NCBI GenBank assembly: GCA_022702705.1
Contig: CM040421.1
Span: 71,976,121-72,040,120 of the forward strand
Direction: 5' to 3'
Source of the DNA: Papilionanthe hookeriana x Papilionanthe teres
Taxonomy: Eukaryota > Streptophyta > Magnoliopsida > Asparagales > Orchidaceae
Length of the DNA stretch: 64,000 nucleotides
The notes beneath the pieces were generated by a model. It was not told where the DNA came from, did not search any database, and worked only from the letters and a program-made list of their open reading frames with translations. The translations under genes and the position numbers were made by a program. Positions 34,381 through 47,100 of this stretch are shown in pieces. Position 1 is the first letter of the stretch. Every line of letters starts with the position of its first letter.

Positions 34381-36032
34381 ATGGCAAAGAGCGTTAGGGA
34401 GCACGCAATAGAGTCTGAGGCCACAAATGTGGAGACATCTCAACAAGGGCAAGGTCTCCAGGAGCAAAGAGATCCCACTGCATCTAAGCAACGTGGGAGG
34501 TCGAAGGAGATCATGCATGGCTTCAAATCGCGTCTCACTCGGGTGGAGGAGGCAATGAATGGTGTGGAGGGCCAAGTAAAGGACCTTGGCCAAAGGATCG
34601 ATGGACTCGAGGAGGAGGACGTCGCCATCCATTCAACGATTAGAGGTATGATGCTCCAACTTGAAGAGACCTTAATGGACCACATGGCTAAGATGCAGGA
34701 GGAGTTGTTGGTAAAACTCCAAGAGGTGCGAAGAGCCCATGACGAGGAGATGAGTGACTTGCGTGCTAACTTGGAGGAGATGCGTGGAGACATGGCGTTG
34801 TGCGAGAGGGCACTAGCGGCATCCACAAGCCATCCGACTTTCGAAGCCAAGAGGATCGAAGTTCCAAAACCTATGAGTTTTGGAGGGGTTCGCAACGCGA
34901 AGGAGTAGACAACTTCCTATGGGGACTAGAGCGATATTTCAGAGCGATGGGGATCATGGATGAGGAGGCAAGAATACAATTTGCCACTCTTTATCTCACG
35001 GACATCGCGATGCTTTGGTGGAGAAGAAGAAAAGGTGATGTAGAGAAAGGTTTGTGCTCCATGTCCACTTTCAACGACTTCAAGAGAGCTAAAAAAACAG
35101 TTCTACCCCGAGAATGCCGAGGATGAAGCTAGAGCACAATTGCGGAGGCTTAAGCAAGTGGGATCGATTGAAGACTACGTTAAAGAGTTTACAAGTTTGG
35201 TTCTTGAAATCCCCGATATGTCAGACAAGGACTCTCTATTCAACTTCATGGATGGGCTCCAACATTGGGCGAAGACCGAGCTTAGGAGGCGAGGAGTGCA
35301 AGATCTTGCCGCTGCCATCGCGGTTGCCGAAAGCTTGGTGGATTATTCAAAGGACTCTAGCAAGCATGAAGAAAAGAAGAAATGGGATGTCAAAGGTGGG
35401 GATGCCAAGGGCAAACATAAGGAGGGGAAAAGCCGCGAATCGACCCCAACCAAGGCAAGGGACAGAGGGAAGACAAATAAGCCATATCAAAACAAGTGCT
35501 TCCTTTGTGACGGGCCACATTGGGTGAGGGATTGTCCTCAGAAGCAGGCTCTGAACTCTCTCCTTGCAAGTCATAAGGGGGAGGAAAGTGATAGGGAGAA
35601 CAACATGGAGGCACGGTGGGAGCTCTTCGGCGAGTCGAATGGGATGCAAGCTCGGACAAAGCCCCGAGGAAGGGGTTACTCTTTGTGGAGATGAAAATCG
35701 GAGGAAAGACCACCATGGCGATGGTGGATACGGGTGCTTCTCACAACTTCATATCTAAGGAGGAAGCAAAGAGAATAGGCTTGCGGACGACTAAGGGAGA
35801 GGGCTTCATCAAAGTTGTCAACTCAGCAGCGGAGCCAATTGATGGAATGGCTAATGGAGTCAAGACCAACATTGGGGCGTGGTCAGGTACATTAGACTTC
35901 TCAGTCATTCCTTTGGTGGATTACAAGGTTGTCCTGGGAATGAGCTTCTTGGAACAAGCCAAAGCATTCTCGATGCCATTTGCCAAGTGCTTGTGCATCG
36001 GGGAAGGGAACGAGCTTGCTCGGTGCCAATGA
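34381..36032 (+). pseudogene. Ty3/gypsy gag, CCHC zinc knuckle and aspartic protease, frameshifted
   Basis: Starts at ATG 34381 (MAKSVREHAIES). The N-terminus is coiled-coil rich (34,500-34,800). The capsid (retrotransposon gag domain) runs through frameshifts near 34,905 and 35,085 (VDNFLWGLERYF; FYPENAEDEARAQLRRLKQ). The zinc knuckle CFLCDGPHWVRDCP is at about 35,500-35,541. After a third frameshift near 35,650 the retropepsin carries MVDTGASHNFIS, with catalytic Asp codon near 35,727. The frame ends at 36032. RT, RNase H, integrase and 3' LTR are absent. Domain order and PBS suggest a chromovirus-like element, not proven. Confidence 0.8.
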
Positions 36033-36290
36033 TCGGGTAAGCAAGCCGAATCCAAGATGCTCTCGACGATTCAACTCATGGATGGCATTGCCGAGGACAA
36101 GGGGACAACTTGTCGACAAGGTTGGAGGCAAGGGATAAGCCACCAAGCAAGGAAGACTTGTGGCATGACACCTCTCTCTCACAACACCAAGGGGAAACCA
36201 AAGTTTGCCAAGTCTGGGGGCAAGCGAAGGAAGCAGTTTCGAAGGTGCGGGGGAAGCCGCAATGAGGGCATTAGCATGAGACTTTATTGA
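36033..36290 (+). pseudogene. End of the Ty3/gypsy fragment
   Basis: Continues the element after protease (KSGGKRRKQFRRCGG in the frame from 36057). Homology-like GC content stops abruptly at about 36,290, where AT-rich flank begins. No polypurine tract and LTR follow. Confidence 0.45.
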
Positions 36291-37761
36291 ATATGTTATT
36301 AATATACTATAGTTGTATTTCTGAAATAGCTGTAAAGATATCAACATTATATTGACGTTGTAATGTAAAAAAGTCTTTTTTATGACAAGCATCTTCGTGC
36401 TCTAGAGTAAAGAGCATCTTATATTTTTTTTAATAAAATAATTTCACATTTTCAAGGAAAGAAGATATCATGTTTCTTTTATTTTTTGAGAATAATGTTT
36501 GTTTGTCAATATTAAATATCTTATGAAATCCTTTGTAATGTTTGCCAAAGATCATTTATATCATAATATGTAAAATAAAAATAACTAGCAATCATATCGT
36601 GATGGTTCAGGCAGGTAGGGGATGGTTTTGAGCAAACTCAGAAGTAGGGATTTGAGAGGGAGATTATCAAGCAGGCATGGGCAAAACTAAAATTTAAGGA
36701 GAGGGAAGGTGACATTAAAAATTAATTAACATTTATTTAAATTAAAATTTGTTTTTGTATAAAATGAAATGACAAAAATTACTAAGAGCAACTTCTAAAG
36801 AATAAATGGTATTTTTTTAATCTACCTATTATAAATAAACCTCTTAAATTATACTTGGTCATGACATGGAAATCATCAATCACTTATTTTATATTGAAAC
36901 TTATTGAAATATCTTTTCAAAATATATTATCAATAAAGTTTCAAGAAAATCATCTTCAATTTTGTTTAGATATTCTAAAATTTTGATTATAATGAACTTC
37001 AATTTTAAAATATTCTAATTGAACTTTATCCGTATCTTTTTGTATCTATAAAGCCTTCATTATAGAACTTATTTATTCCTTGACAAATATCATCTATTTT
37101 AAATGATCGATATCCATCTCAAAGATCTAACACAGAAACAAAGCATTACTAATTCTATTATATTTTATTCGAATTTGTTATCCATCTTATAGAATTGTGT
37201 GTTTAAAATGATAATGAAAATATTAACTTTATGATGATGCTATAAGGTAATGATATCATTTTTTTATGATGAGAGCGTACAAAAGCTCCAAATATGGTGC
37301 ATTTACATCTGAAATATACATCTCTTTTTTAACAAAATATTTCACCTTATGGAGCAAAGAAAACCATCATAATTCTTTTAAATTTTGAAAAAGATGTTTA
37401 GTTATTGATATAAAATGTATCTTACTCAGAGCTATCTTGTGTAATACTTGACCAGGGTTTAAATCAGCTGAGTTGAGTAGGCTATATATATATATATTGA
37501 TTTTTATTTAACATTAATTAAAAATGTTTTTTATGAAAAATTAAATCATATATTAAATTTAATAGAATAATTATAATTTTAATTATAAATTATTTATAAT
37601 AATTATTTAATAAAAAATATAATTATTACTAAACATTTAAATTTCAGGGGCATTTTTAATGTATCATGTTATTTCATTGTTATTAAAATTCTAAAGTGAT
37701 CAGTCAGTTACAGAGAGAAATTCTAATGTAAATTATGATATTACAAAGTTATTAAACATCT
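36291..37761. other. AT-rich intergenic sequence, no gene seen
   Basis: No credible ORF. A short TA run lies at about 37,482-37,496. Confidence 0.5.
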
Positions 37762-37972
37762 AAAGGGATGGAAAAATTATTCGGTCCGTAGTCTGGACGC
37801 AGCGTTGCGTCCGGACTCCAATGGAAGATCGGCGACCGGTAGGGCCGCTGAAATAAAAAAAAAAAAAAAAAATTAATTTTCAGCGGCCCTACAGGCCGCC
37901 GATCTCCCATTGGAGACAGGCCGGATGCAGCGCTGCGTCCGGACTACAGACCGAATAATTTTTCAAAGGGAT
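37762..37972. mobile_element. Fold-back MITE with 8-bp target duplication (hAT-like)
   Basis: AAAGGGAT occurs at 37762-37769 and 37965-37972 around a 195-bp element (37770-37964). Its ends are inverted repeats, AAAAATTATTCGGTC and GACCGAATAATTTTT. The arms extend for about 85 bp each, including TCCGGACGCAGCG and GGCCGCTGAAA on both sides, around a central poly(A)/AATTAATT spacer. It is far more GC-rich than its surroundings. Eight-bp duplication points to the hAT superfamily; no transposase is encoded. Confidence 0.85.
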
Positions 37973-38196
37973 ACCCTATCATCCCCCATCAACGCTGCCC
38001 CTGATTCCACCACACCCTTTAATACTTAATTCTACCGTTTCCAATTTATCTGCAGCCATTCATTCCAATTGATTTTCTCTTTCCTGCCAAAGCATAAAGT
38101 GTTTGTTTTGCCATATAATCAAACAGATTACATAATTTTTGTTAGCATAAACATACTAAACACAACAAAAAGGCTAATTAAACACATTTTTACTCA

Positions 38197-41100
38197 TCAA
38201 GCACAGCAGTGCAAAGGGTTCATCTTTCTCTTCTCATTGAAGCCATTACTTTGAAGCAAGCTTGGTAAGCAGCACGACACCGCTGTCCCATCTCCAGATC
38301 CATATGCATAACTTCTAACTGCTTTCAAGTTCCTGTTTTTATAGCCATTAGCCTCAGTTTGAAGTTCACCATTACTGGTTTTCTCTCCTTGTGAGGTTTC
38401 CCGAAGGAGCTCAGCAAGTTTCTTTCTGCCCGTAGAAGAAGTCTCAGGTTTGGATCTGGGGAAATGTTCCATGGATGTGGATCTCTTTGGAGTCATCAGC
38501 TTCATTGATTCATGGTTTGGTGTACTGCAGCGAGATGGAGTGAAATCTGAAGAAGAAGAAAATAACTTTTGTGAAACAAAAGAAGAGATTAAAGTGCGAA
38601 AGTAGTCCCTGACTATTTAGAAGAAATCATTTTAATCCAAAGTTGTGTCAAATTAGTCCACAGATTATTAAAATTGAGGCAGGAATAGTTCTTCTTCAGA
38701 ATTACTGAGCCACGCTAAAAAATGTCTGGGACTAAAATGATATTTTTATTGATTCTAAGACTAAAATGACCACCCCATGAAAAGTACTTTACACAAAATG
38801 AAGATATAGAGAGAGAAGTGCATATTGGTAGACTTTTAGGTAGATGAAACCTCCATTTACACTAAGAAATTCATCTTCACCGTCAGTGTCCAGCCATACT
38901 TTAGAGTCGAAGAATTTCTCTTCTTTGCTTCCTGTAGCATTAAGAGTGATCTGTTTAGGGAGCAGGAGGCATACAATACTCATCATGATATTGAAGCAAG
39001 AAGAAAAAAGAAGAAGAGAATGGCATACAACATATAAAGAGCAGCACTAAACAAAGGCATTGAATAAATTTTTCAAGAGAAGCGCACACAAAAAAAAAAA
39101 AAAAAAGTAAAAGCATCAGAATTTTAATGGTTCAATATTTTTTTGACGATTAATCAATTGACAGATTTTCTTAATTTGTTCTTCTTGTTCAGTAAGACTG
39201 TTAAAAATTCATTTATCATCAAATCTGCAGCGCTGAAATACTGATTTGATTTCCTGAACAGCCAGAGGTTTTAGTAGTTGCTCATTAAATAATTATGAAA
39301 TTGCCAAGGATGAATGTGTAATGAACTTTTCCAAATATGCTTATGAGAGAATTATATGGACTTTTTCTTAACTATGGTTTATATAGTGTATTAGAATGAA
39401 ATATATTGGGCAACAATTCCCATATTATTGATTTCTAATGAAGATGTTTATATTAAGAATAGAAATTCTTAATCATGACAAGAAATTGTTCATAGAAGAA
39501 TTAAGGTATTCAAGTTCCAGGAGCACAAGTATAAAATTGTGTAGTGCGTAGGCAAGTGTCAAAAGTTAAATCTCCTTGAATAGAATAACATGCAAATTGC
39601 AATACAATTCTGGCTGAATATGTGCAATAATAGATGGTTTGTTCACATAATATTATGGCTTCTCTTAAAAGGATTTTAGACTTCTCAAACACTATAAAAT
39701 AGGTATTATGTTGGTCTATTGAGGCAGTAAAGATACAATATCTAGTTATCAGTAAGGATTGTTATATTGATATCAGGCAGTTCAGTAAGAATAAGCGTTA
39801 TCAAGGTAGAAGAAAAAGCTTGAGAGTAACTTTGTGTAAAATAAAATTAACAAATTTATATTAAACATACCATTCAAATAATATTTTAGTACATGCATTC
39901 CTCTTATTTTGGCCTCTTTAAAAATCAATCAAATATCCTCTAAATTGATTGGATTAAAGTTTAGTTTGATAGAACACATATCACACAATTTTTATGTACT
40001 TTCATGCATGTAAGATGATATGATTATGATACTAAATTGTTATGTAAATATCAAATTTTAAGTATTATATATATAAATATATGAGAATCATGTGATATTA
40101 ATGTTAATCCTCGTAAAATTACTACAGTTTTACATAGAAATTTGAACTACTGAAAAGCCACATTTGCTGAAGTTAGATTTGTCAGTGGTTTATGCTCAAA
40201 CTCTACTAACATTCAGAAGAAGAGGAAAAAGGAGAAGAGAGTCCCAGAGAAGAAAGAGTCTTCCCTCCCCTCCCCATCACTTGAACATTCGACTCATATT
40301 ATGAATATTGGAGTGTCCCTTGCATTTGTATAAGATTTGATAAAAAAATAAATAATACAGAGAAATATATAAAAGTATAAAATGCCATGTCACATCTTGC
40401 AGTTTTGTGATACATCATTCTCTATAGTCATGCAAATATGCCCCAAAAATCAAAGCAAGGCCCTTGGCAGCTCAACAGGTCAACTCTGTAGACCAGCTCA
40501 ACAAGTTAGCCTAGCACAACTGTTAGCTCGGTATGTCAACACCTGGTAGGATCAACTAGATAAGTTAGCTCAGTGACCCAACTCGGATGACCAACTTAGG
40601 ATGTCAGCTCGGTACCTAATAGCTCGGCGAGTCAACTTGGCATCTAGAAACTCAGCGGGTTAACTCGGCAGGCCAGCTTGGTCGGTTAGCTCAACACTTG
40701 ATCAGCTCGACAAGTCAACTGAATACTTTACATCTCAATAAGTTAACTTGGTACCTAGCAGAATCAAGTCGACACCTGAAAGCTCAACAAATCAACTTGG
40801 TACTTGGCAGCTCAGAAGAATAGCTCAGCAAATGACAGCTCGATAGGTTATCTCGGCACCAAGAAGGGTCAACTCGACAGGTCAGCTAGGCAGCCATCTC
40901 GACTAGTCAACTCAGCACATGGCTGCTTGGCAGGCTAACTTAGCATGCCAACTCGACAAGCCAGCATGGTAGGCCAACTTGCCATACCGACTCGACGTAC
41001 CAGCTCCGCAGGCTAACTTGGCAGGTCAACTCAACACACTAGCAACTCGATAGGTCAACTTGACATGCTAGCTAAGATAGTCTTTTTAGGTTTAAATCAT

Positions 41101-44100
41101 TGTGTTTTTGTATCTTTGGAAGACAATTTTGAATAGAACGGCCAGATGTGCATTGGTAAGGTAGTGTTGGGCAAGTTACCCATCTTCATTAATGAATTTG
41201 AATATGAACAGAAACAGTTAGCTTTTCGCTAGATGTTCTCCCACTTCTTGGACAGACTCTTTTTAAGCAGTCTAGGATAGATATTCCGTTACCAAGCGTT
41301 AACTATTCATCTTCCTGGGGGCTTTTAACTCTTATATAGGGGCACTTTGGCTTCATGTGCAGCATTCTATCTTGGGGACATTTTGACTCAAATTCTAAGG
41401 AGTAGTCTAGCTGCTTCTCAGCTTGGCCTTGCATGGAGGTAGCAAAAACAAGATTGTCAAATTTCTTTTAAGAAGTGAGATTATTTAGTGTTGATTAGCG
41501 TGTAACTGTTGTGGGAAAAACACTTTCTTTCCTTAATCTTGGTAAGAGAACAAACCGCAAATCACAACAAAGAAGATGCAAACACAAGAGCGATAACGAA
41601 CGAGAGGATTTACGTGGTTCGAGTCTTTTGACCTACGTCCACGGGAGGAATCGAAATAATTCACTAAGACAAGAACAAGAGATATCTAGCTTTACATAGA
41701 TGAGCCCTCATCTTCGCATGCCTCCCTTCACATCCAAGCGCTCCAAGATGCTTCTCCTCACCTTAACAATTAGCTTACATTACTGCTTGATCTTTTTCAC
41801 TCTTACAAAACCGCACTAAAGCCTCCCTCTTACTCATCCATTTATAGTAGATTAGATTACGTTATAATATTACTATAAATAGATGAGAGTGTATTCTCGA
41901 GGATCGCGTGGGCTCGCATGTCCACGCTTTGAGTCCTCCGTCGCATGGTCTCACGTGTCCTTTCACATGTCCTCCTTCCACCGCATGAGCCTCGCATACG
42001 TCCTTCCACATGTCCTCTTACAGTGTCTTCCATAATGAGGTGATACCTTTCTAAAGTCAACGATGGAGGGCTAAAGTAAGTAGAAATTACTAAGAGTGTC
42101 ACTTGCTTTAGTGACTAATTGGGGGTCAAAGCAACAAATCTCGCACTCGACCCTCGATTATGCTTGAGTAGTGATTCCCTCCACGTGGATCCCGAGGGGC
42201 CTCGGCCAGTGGAAAAATTCACTAAGTTCGGACAGTTGTCTAAACTTACGTATAGGCAGACCTTGGTGAGCATATCGCAGGGGTTCTCTTCGGTTGGTAT
42301 CTTCTCTACCACTATCGAGCGCTTTAGCGACGACGTCACTTACGAAATGAAGCTTCACATCTATGTGCTTGGATCTTTCATGAAATATCCGATTCCGGTT
42401 AGGTGGATGGTGCTTTGGTTGTCGCAAAACACGATTATCACCTTTTGATGTATCTCGAGCTCTTCGATCATGCCCTTTAGCCACATAGCTTCCTTGATTG
42501 CTTCGATCACGGCGATGTATTCGGCTCTCCGTTGTTGAGAGGGCCACAGGCGATTGGAGGTTAGACTTCAGTCGATCGCGATGCGAAGACGGTGAAGATG
42601 AATCCGTCGGTGACTTCACAGTGTCAATGCTTCTCGCATAATCGAGATCTACGTAACCGACTACCTTTTCTTCTTTGTCTTCTGCGCTTTTGAAGAGTAG
42701 TCCCAAGTCGGTGAGTACCTCTTAAGTATCTCGGGATCCATTTTAGTGCTTCCTGAGTGAGCTGTCTCGGGCTTTCCATGAACACAACTACAATGCTTGT
42801 GGCGTCAGCTAAATCGATACTGTACGCAAACCATACCATACATGATGCTACTCAACCCCAGCTGGCATAGGGGATACCCTCCATGTACCTTTTCTCCTCT
42901 TCGATCTGCGGTGCTTGGGAGTTCGATAGTACGAATTGTTGGCAATAGGTGTTGCAACCTCGTTAGCCTCGTGCATGTTGAACACTTACTAGAACCTTCG
43001 AATATATGACTTTTGAGACAAGAACAAGCTACCCTTTTTCTTGTCTGCAGTAATCTCCATCCCTAGGATCTTTGTAGGCTGGTCCTAGGTCCTTCATGTC
43101 GAATTCGGAATTGAGCATACCTTTGATCTTACGGACTTCCTCCTTGCTTTTCTTCGGTTACTAACATATCATCCACATAAAGGAGCAAGTACGTTCCGAT
43201 TTCACCGTCTTGCCACTTCACGTATACACTGACTGTCGTAGTGCTTACTACAAAACCGATCTTTAGCATGAACTCATCAAATCGTTTGTACCATTGTCTT
43301 AGGCTTTGTTTCGATCCATACAAAGCCTTGTCAAGAATGAACTTTGTCCTTTGTCTCGGGTGTGTTGTACCGATCCGATTTAGTCCATGTAGATGGTTTC
43401 TTCGAGCTCTTCATGTAGGAACGCTTGATCTTAACATCTAGCTGCTCGAATTCAAGTTGAATTGAATTGCTAGTGCTAAGACTATCCTAATGGAGCGATG
43501 CTTCACCACGGGTGAGAAGATCTCGTTGAAGTCGATTCTTTCGACTCGTGTGAATCACTTTGCAACAAGTCCGGCTTTGTACTCGATCCTCTCGGTCACA
43601 GTGTGCCTTCCTTCTTCTTAAAGGTCCACTTGCAGCCGACTACGCGTTTGTTCGTTGGTCGATCCACAAGTTCCCAGGCTTTGTTCTTCATTAGAGAAGT
43701 CATTTCCTCATCCATTGCCTCTTTCCACTTATGTCTTTCCTTGTTCTTCAGGGCTTCCTTGTAGCTGTTTGGTTCTGCTTCTTCTATCACTTCAGCAACA
43801 CTCAAAGCATAGGAGATCATATCTGCATGGTCGTATCTCTCAGCGGTCCGATAGTTCTCCTTTGTACTGTCTCCTTACCAAGTCTTGTAGTCGTCGGATC
43901 TTCTTTCGGTTCGATCACTGCGCGGTCTTCGCCACTTCGTCTTGATCGTTCACAATTTTCCTTTGATCGATCAAAGTTTGTCGTTGTTGCGGCTCCACCT
44001 CGATTGACGAATCCTCCTTAGTGACATCGTGTTCACAGTAACATAGCTTTGCGGATTCCCCATTTTGGACTCATCGAATGTCACATCCCTACGATGATGC

Positions 44101-47100
44101 ATTTTTGTTGATCTAGGCACCAAAGTTTGTAACCTTTGGTTCAGGTGGGTATCCGATGAAGATGCACTTCAAAGCCCTCGCTTCAGAGCTTATCCTGTCT
44201 AACGTGAGTGTATGCAATACATCCAAAGACTTTAAGATTATCATAGTTACACGGCTTTCCGTACCACATCTCCGAGGAGTCTTCGTATCAACAATTGTCG
44301 ATGGGCATCCGTTGATAAGGTAGCGAGCGGTTGACACGAGCTCGCCCAGAAACTTTTAGGTAAACCTGCATTTAGCACCATGCACCTCACTCTCTCTAAG
44401 AGAGTCCTGTTCATCCTCTCAGTTATGCCGTTCTGTTGAGGAGTGTTCAGGACTGTCTTGTGCCTTGTGATGTCATTCCTCCCGCATGACTCCTCAGCCG
44501 CTTTCCGAACAGTACTCCGAGCCATTGTCGGTTCTCGAAGTGCTTCGACTTTGCTCCCATCTTGTTTTCGGTGAGAGTTAACCGATCCCCGAATCGTTGA
44601 AAAGCTTCATCTTTTGTTTTTAGGATAAAGACCCATACCTTCCCGGTGTAGTCATCGATGATGGACATGAAGTACCTTCCTCCTCCATGAGTCCGAGTTC
44701 TAGCCGAGCCCCATAGATCACTTGTATACATAATCAGAGGTTTTTCTGATGTATGTATTCCAGATGGAGAACTTCACCCTGGTGGCCTTCCCCAAGTACG
44801 CATTGTTCACGGAATTCCGGTTCATTGACCGATCTCCGCATAACGGGTTCGCTTGGACAATTTACGTAAGCCCCTTTCACTTACATGCCCCGACCTCATG
44901 TGCCATAGTCTCGGATCCGTCAGGCTCCGATTGAACTGCATTCGAGAAGTTCCCGATCACGAGTTTTCCAACTAGGGAGTATAGCCCATTCTTTCGACTC
45001 CTTTCATGACTATGAGAGAGCCCTTCAGCTATTCGATACGGCTATTCTTTGCCTTGAATGAGTATCCATTCGACTCAGCGTCCCTAAGAAATTAAATTTC
45101 TTTTAAGTTCAGGACGTACCGACATCTTCGCGATATCCGATTCGGACTCCATCGAACATCTTTATTCCGATCGTCCCACTGCCGATCACCTTATAGGCTT
45201 TATTGTCTCCAAGTAGAACGGATCCACCATTTGCCAGTTGTAGTGTCTCGAACCAGTCTTTGTGAGGACACATGTGGAAGGAGCACCACGAGTCGAGGAT
45301 CCACTCCTTGCTAGATTCAGATTCTGTGATCACCAAAGCTTCAGCTGAATCATAGCCGTCTGAGACTATGCTTGCTTCTCCAGAATCTTTAAGCTTCTCC
45401 TGAAAGCCTTTCTTTCTATCCGGACAGTCCTTAAAATGACCTTCCTTGTGGCAAAGGTAGCACTTGTAGGATCTCTTAGAAGACTGACCTCTAACATTTC
45501 CTCTGGAACTTGATCTGCTCTGGTCACTTTTATAACATTTATTGCTCGATCTTCCTCTAACCATCAGACTTTCTCCGCTGGTTTCGTCCTTCATGTCGTG
45601 CTTCTTCTGAAGTTCTTTAGCTCTGATCAGTGATTGAACCTCTTCCAGAGTAATCGTCTGCGCCCTTCCATAAAGCATCGCATCCTTGAACTGCTCGTAG
45701 CTCTTAGGAATAGAGTTTAGCAACAACAGCGCCTTGTCCTCGTCATCCATCTTGACGTCGATGTTCTCAAGATCATCTATGATCTTGTTGAACTCGTCGA
45801 TCTGCTCCGAGACTGATCTGTCTTCGTGCATTTTGAAAGAGTATAGGCACTGCTTCAGAAAGAGCCTATTAGCCAGGGACTTGGTCAGGTAGAGTACCTC
45901 GCGTTTGGCCCAAAGCGCTTGAGCCGTTGTCTCCCTCGATACCTCCCTCAAAACCTTATCGCCCAAGCTCAAGATTATCAAGCTATGAGCTTTCTCTAGC
46001 ATTCCAATCTTCTCTTTCTCTGTCATGTCGGCCGGCAGTGCCGCCGACCCTTGCAAGGCTTATGCAACACCCTGCTGAACCAGTAGGGCTCTCATCTTTA
46101 CTCTCCACAGGCCGAAGTCGTTCTTTCCCGTGAATTTCTCGATGTCGAATTTGGTGGAACCCATTGTCCCCGCCAAACACCTCTTCTTACTGCGATTTCT
46201 TGGGTGCGATTCCTCCTACCAAGATATGTCGAGATTTTCCCACAGAAGGCGCCAATTGTTGTGGGAAAAACACTTTCTTTCCTTAATCTTGGTAAGAGAA
46301 CAACCCGCAAATCACAACAAAGAAGATGCAAACACAAGAGCACAAGCAAACAAGAGGATTTACGTGATTCGGTCTTTTTGACCTACGTCCACGGAGGAAT
46401 CGAAATAATTCACTAAGACAAGAACAAGAGATCTTAGCTTTACATAGATGAGCCCTCATCTTCCATGGCCTCCTTCACATCCAAGGCGCTCCAAGATGCT
46501 CTCCTCACACTTAATAGTCTAGCCACACTCCGCGAGTTCTTTTTCACTCTCACAAAACCCACACTAAAGCCTCCACTCCTCTCATTTATTTATAGTAGAT
46601 TAGATTACATTATAATATTCATAAATAGTATGAGGTGTAACCTTCGATGATCGTATGGCTCCACATGTCCACGCTTTGAAGTCCTCCATCGCATGGTCCC
46701 ACATGTCCTTTCACATGTCCTCCTTCCACCGCATGCGCTCCACACGTCCTTCCATATGTCCTCTTATGTGTCTTCCATAATGATGTGACACCTTCTAAAG
46801 TCAACAATGGAGGCTTAAAGTAAGTAGAAATTTACAAGAGTGCCACTTACCTTAGTGACTAATTGGGGGTCAAAACAACAGTAACTGATAAGAGAGGATC
46901 TTAGTTATATTTCTATTAGTTCATAGAGTCATCAAAACTATTTTAGAATAGAAAGTTATCCACCAATGAAAAATTATAATGAGAAAAACAATGAAAAATA
47001 TAATGATAGAAGAGTTCAAAAGAAAAAATAATAACGGTAAAAATGAAATATTTAAATATATAATATCTAATCTCGTACAGAGAAATTTTTTCTAGTATGA

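Larger units (their letters stand above)
41507..46880 (-). mobile_element. Copia-3: full-length Ty1/copia element inside intron 1, coding-defective
   Basis: Direct LTRs 41507-42136 (630 bp) and 46257-46880 (624 bp), both TGTTGTGGGAAA...CAACA, are flanked by the target duplication GTAAC (41502-41506 and 46881-46885). On the minus strand the PBS region beside 46257 reads TTGGCGCC. Internal order is gag, protease, integrase, RT, RNase H. It lies in the transcriptional direction of the host gene. LTRs differ by small indels and scattered substitutions, and pol is full of frameshifts, so it is old. Confidence 0.92.

Noticed and set aside
34216..34895. Minus-strand ORFs of 138 and 151 codons
   Set aside because: Shadows of the plus-strand Ty3/gypsy gag, which carries the recognisable protein.
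35347..36392. Minus-strand ORFs of 100-163 codons
   Set aside because: Antisense to the gag-protease frames and the AT-rich flank, without family features.
40440..41080. Array of short repeats considered as a CRISPR array
   Set aside because: Units are degenerate and contiguous, with no unique spacers, in a plant intron.
41857..42448. ORFs over the Copia-3 3' LTR (both strands)
   Set aside because: They cross LTR and RNase H relic in inconsistent frames and show no independent protein family.
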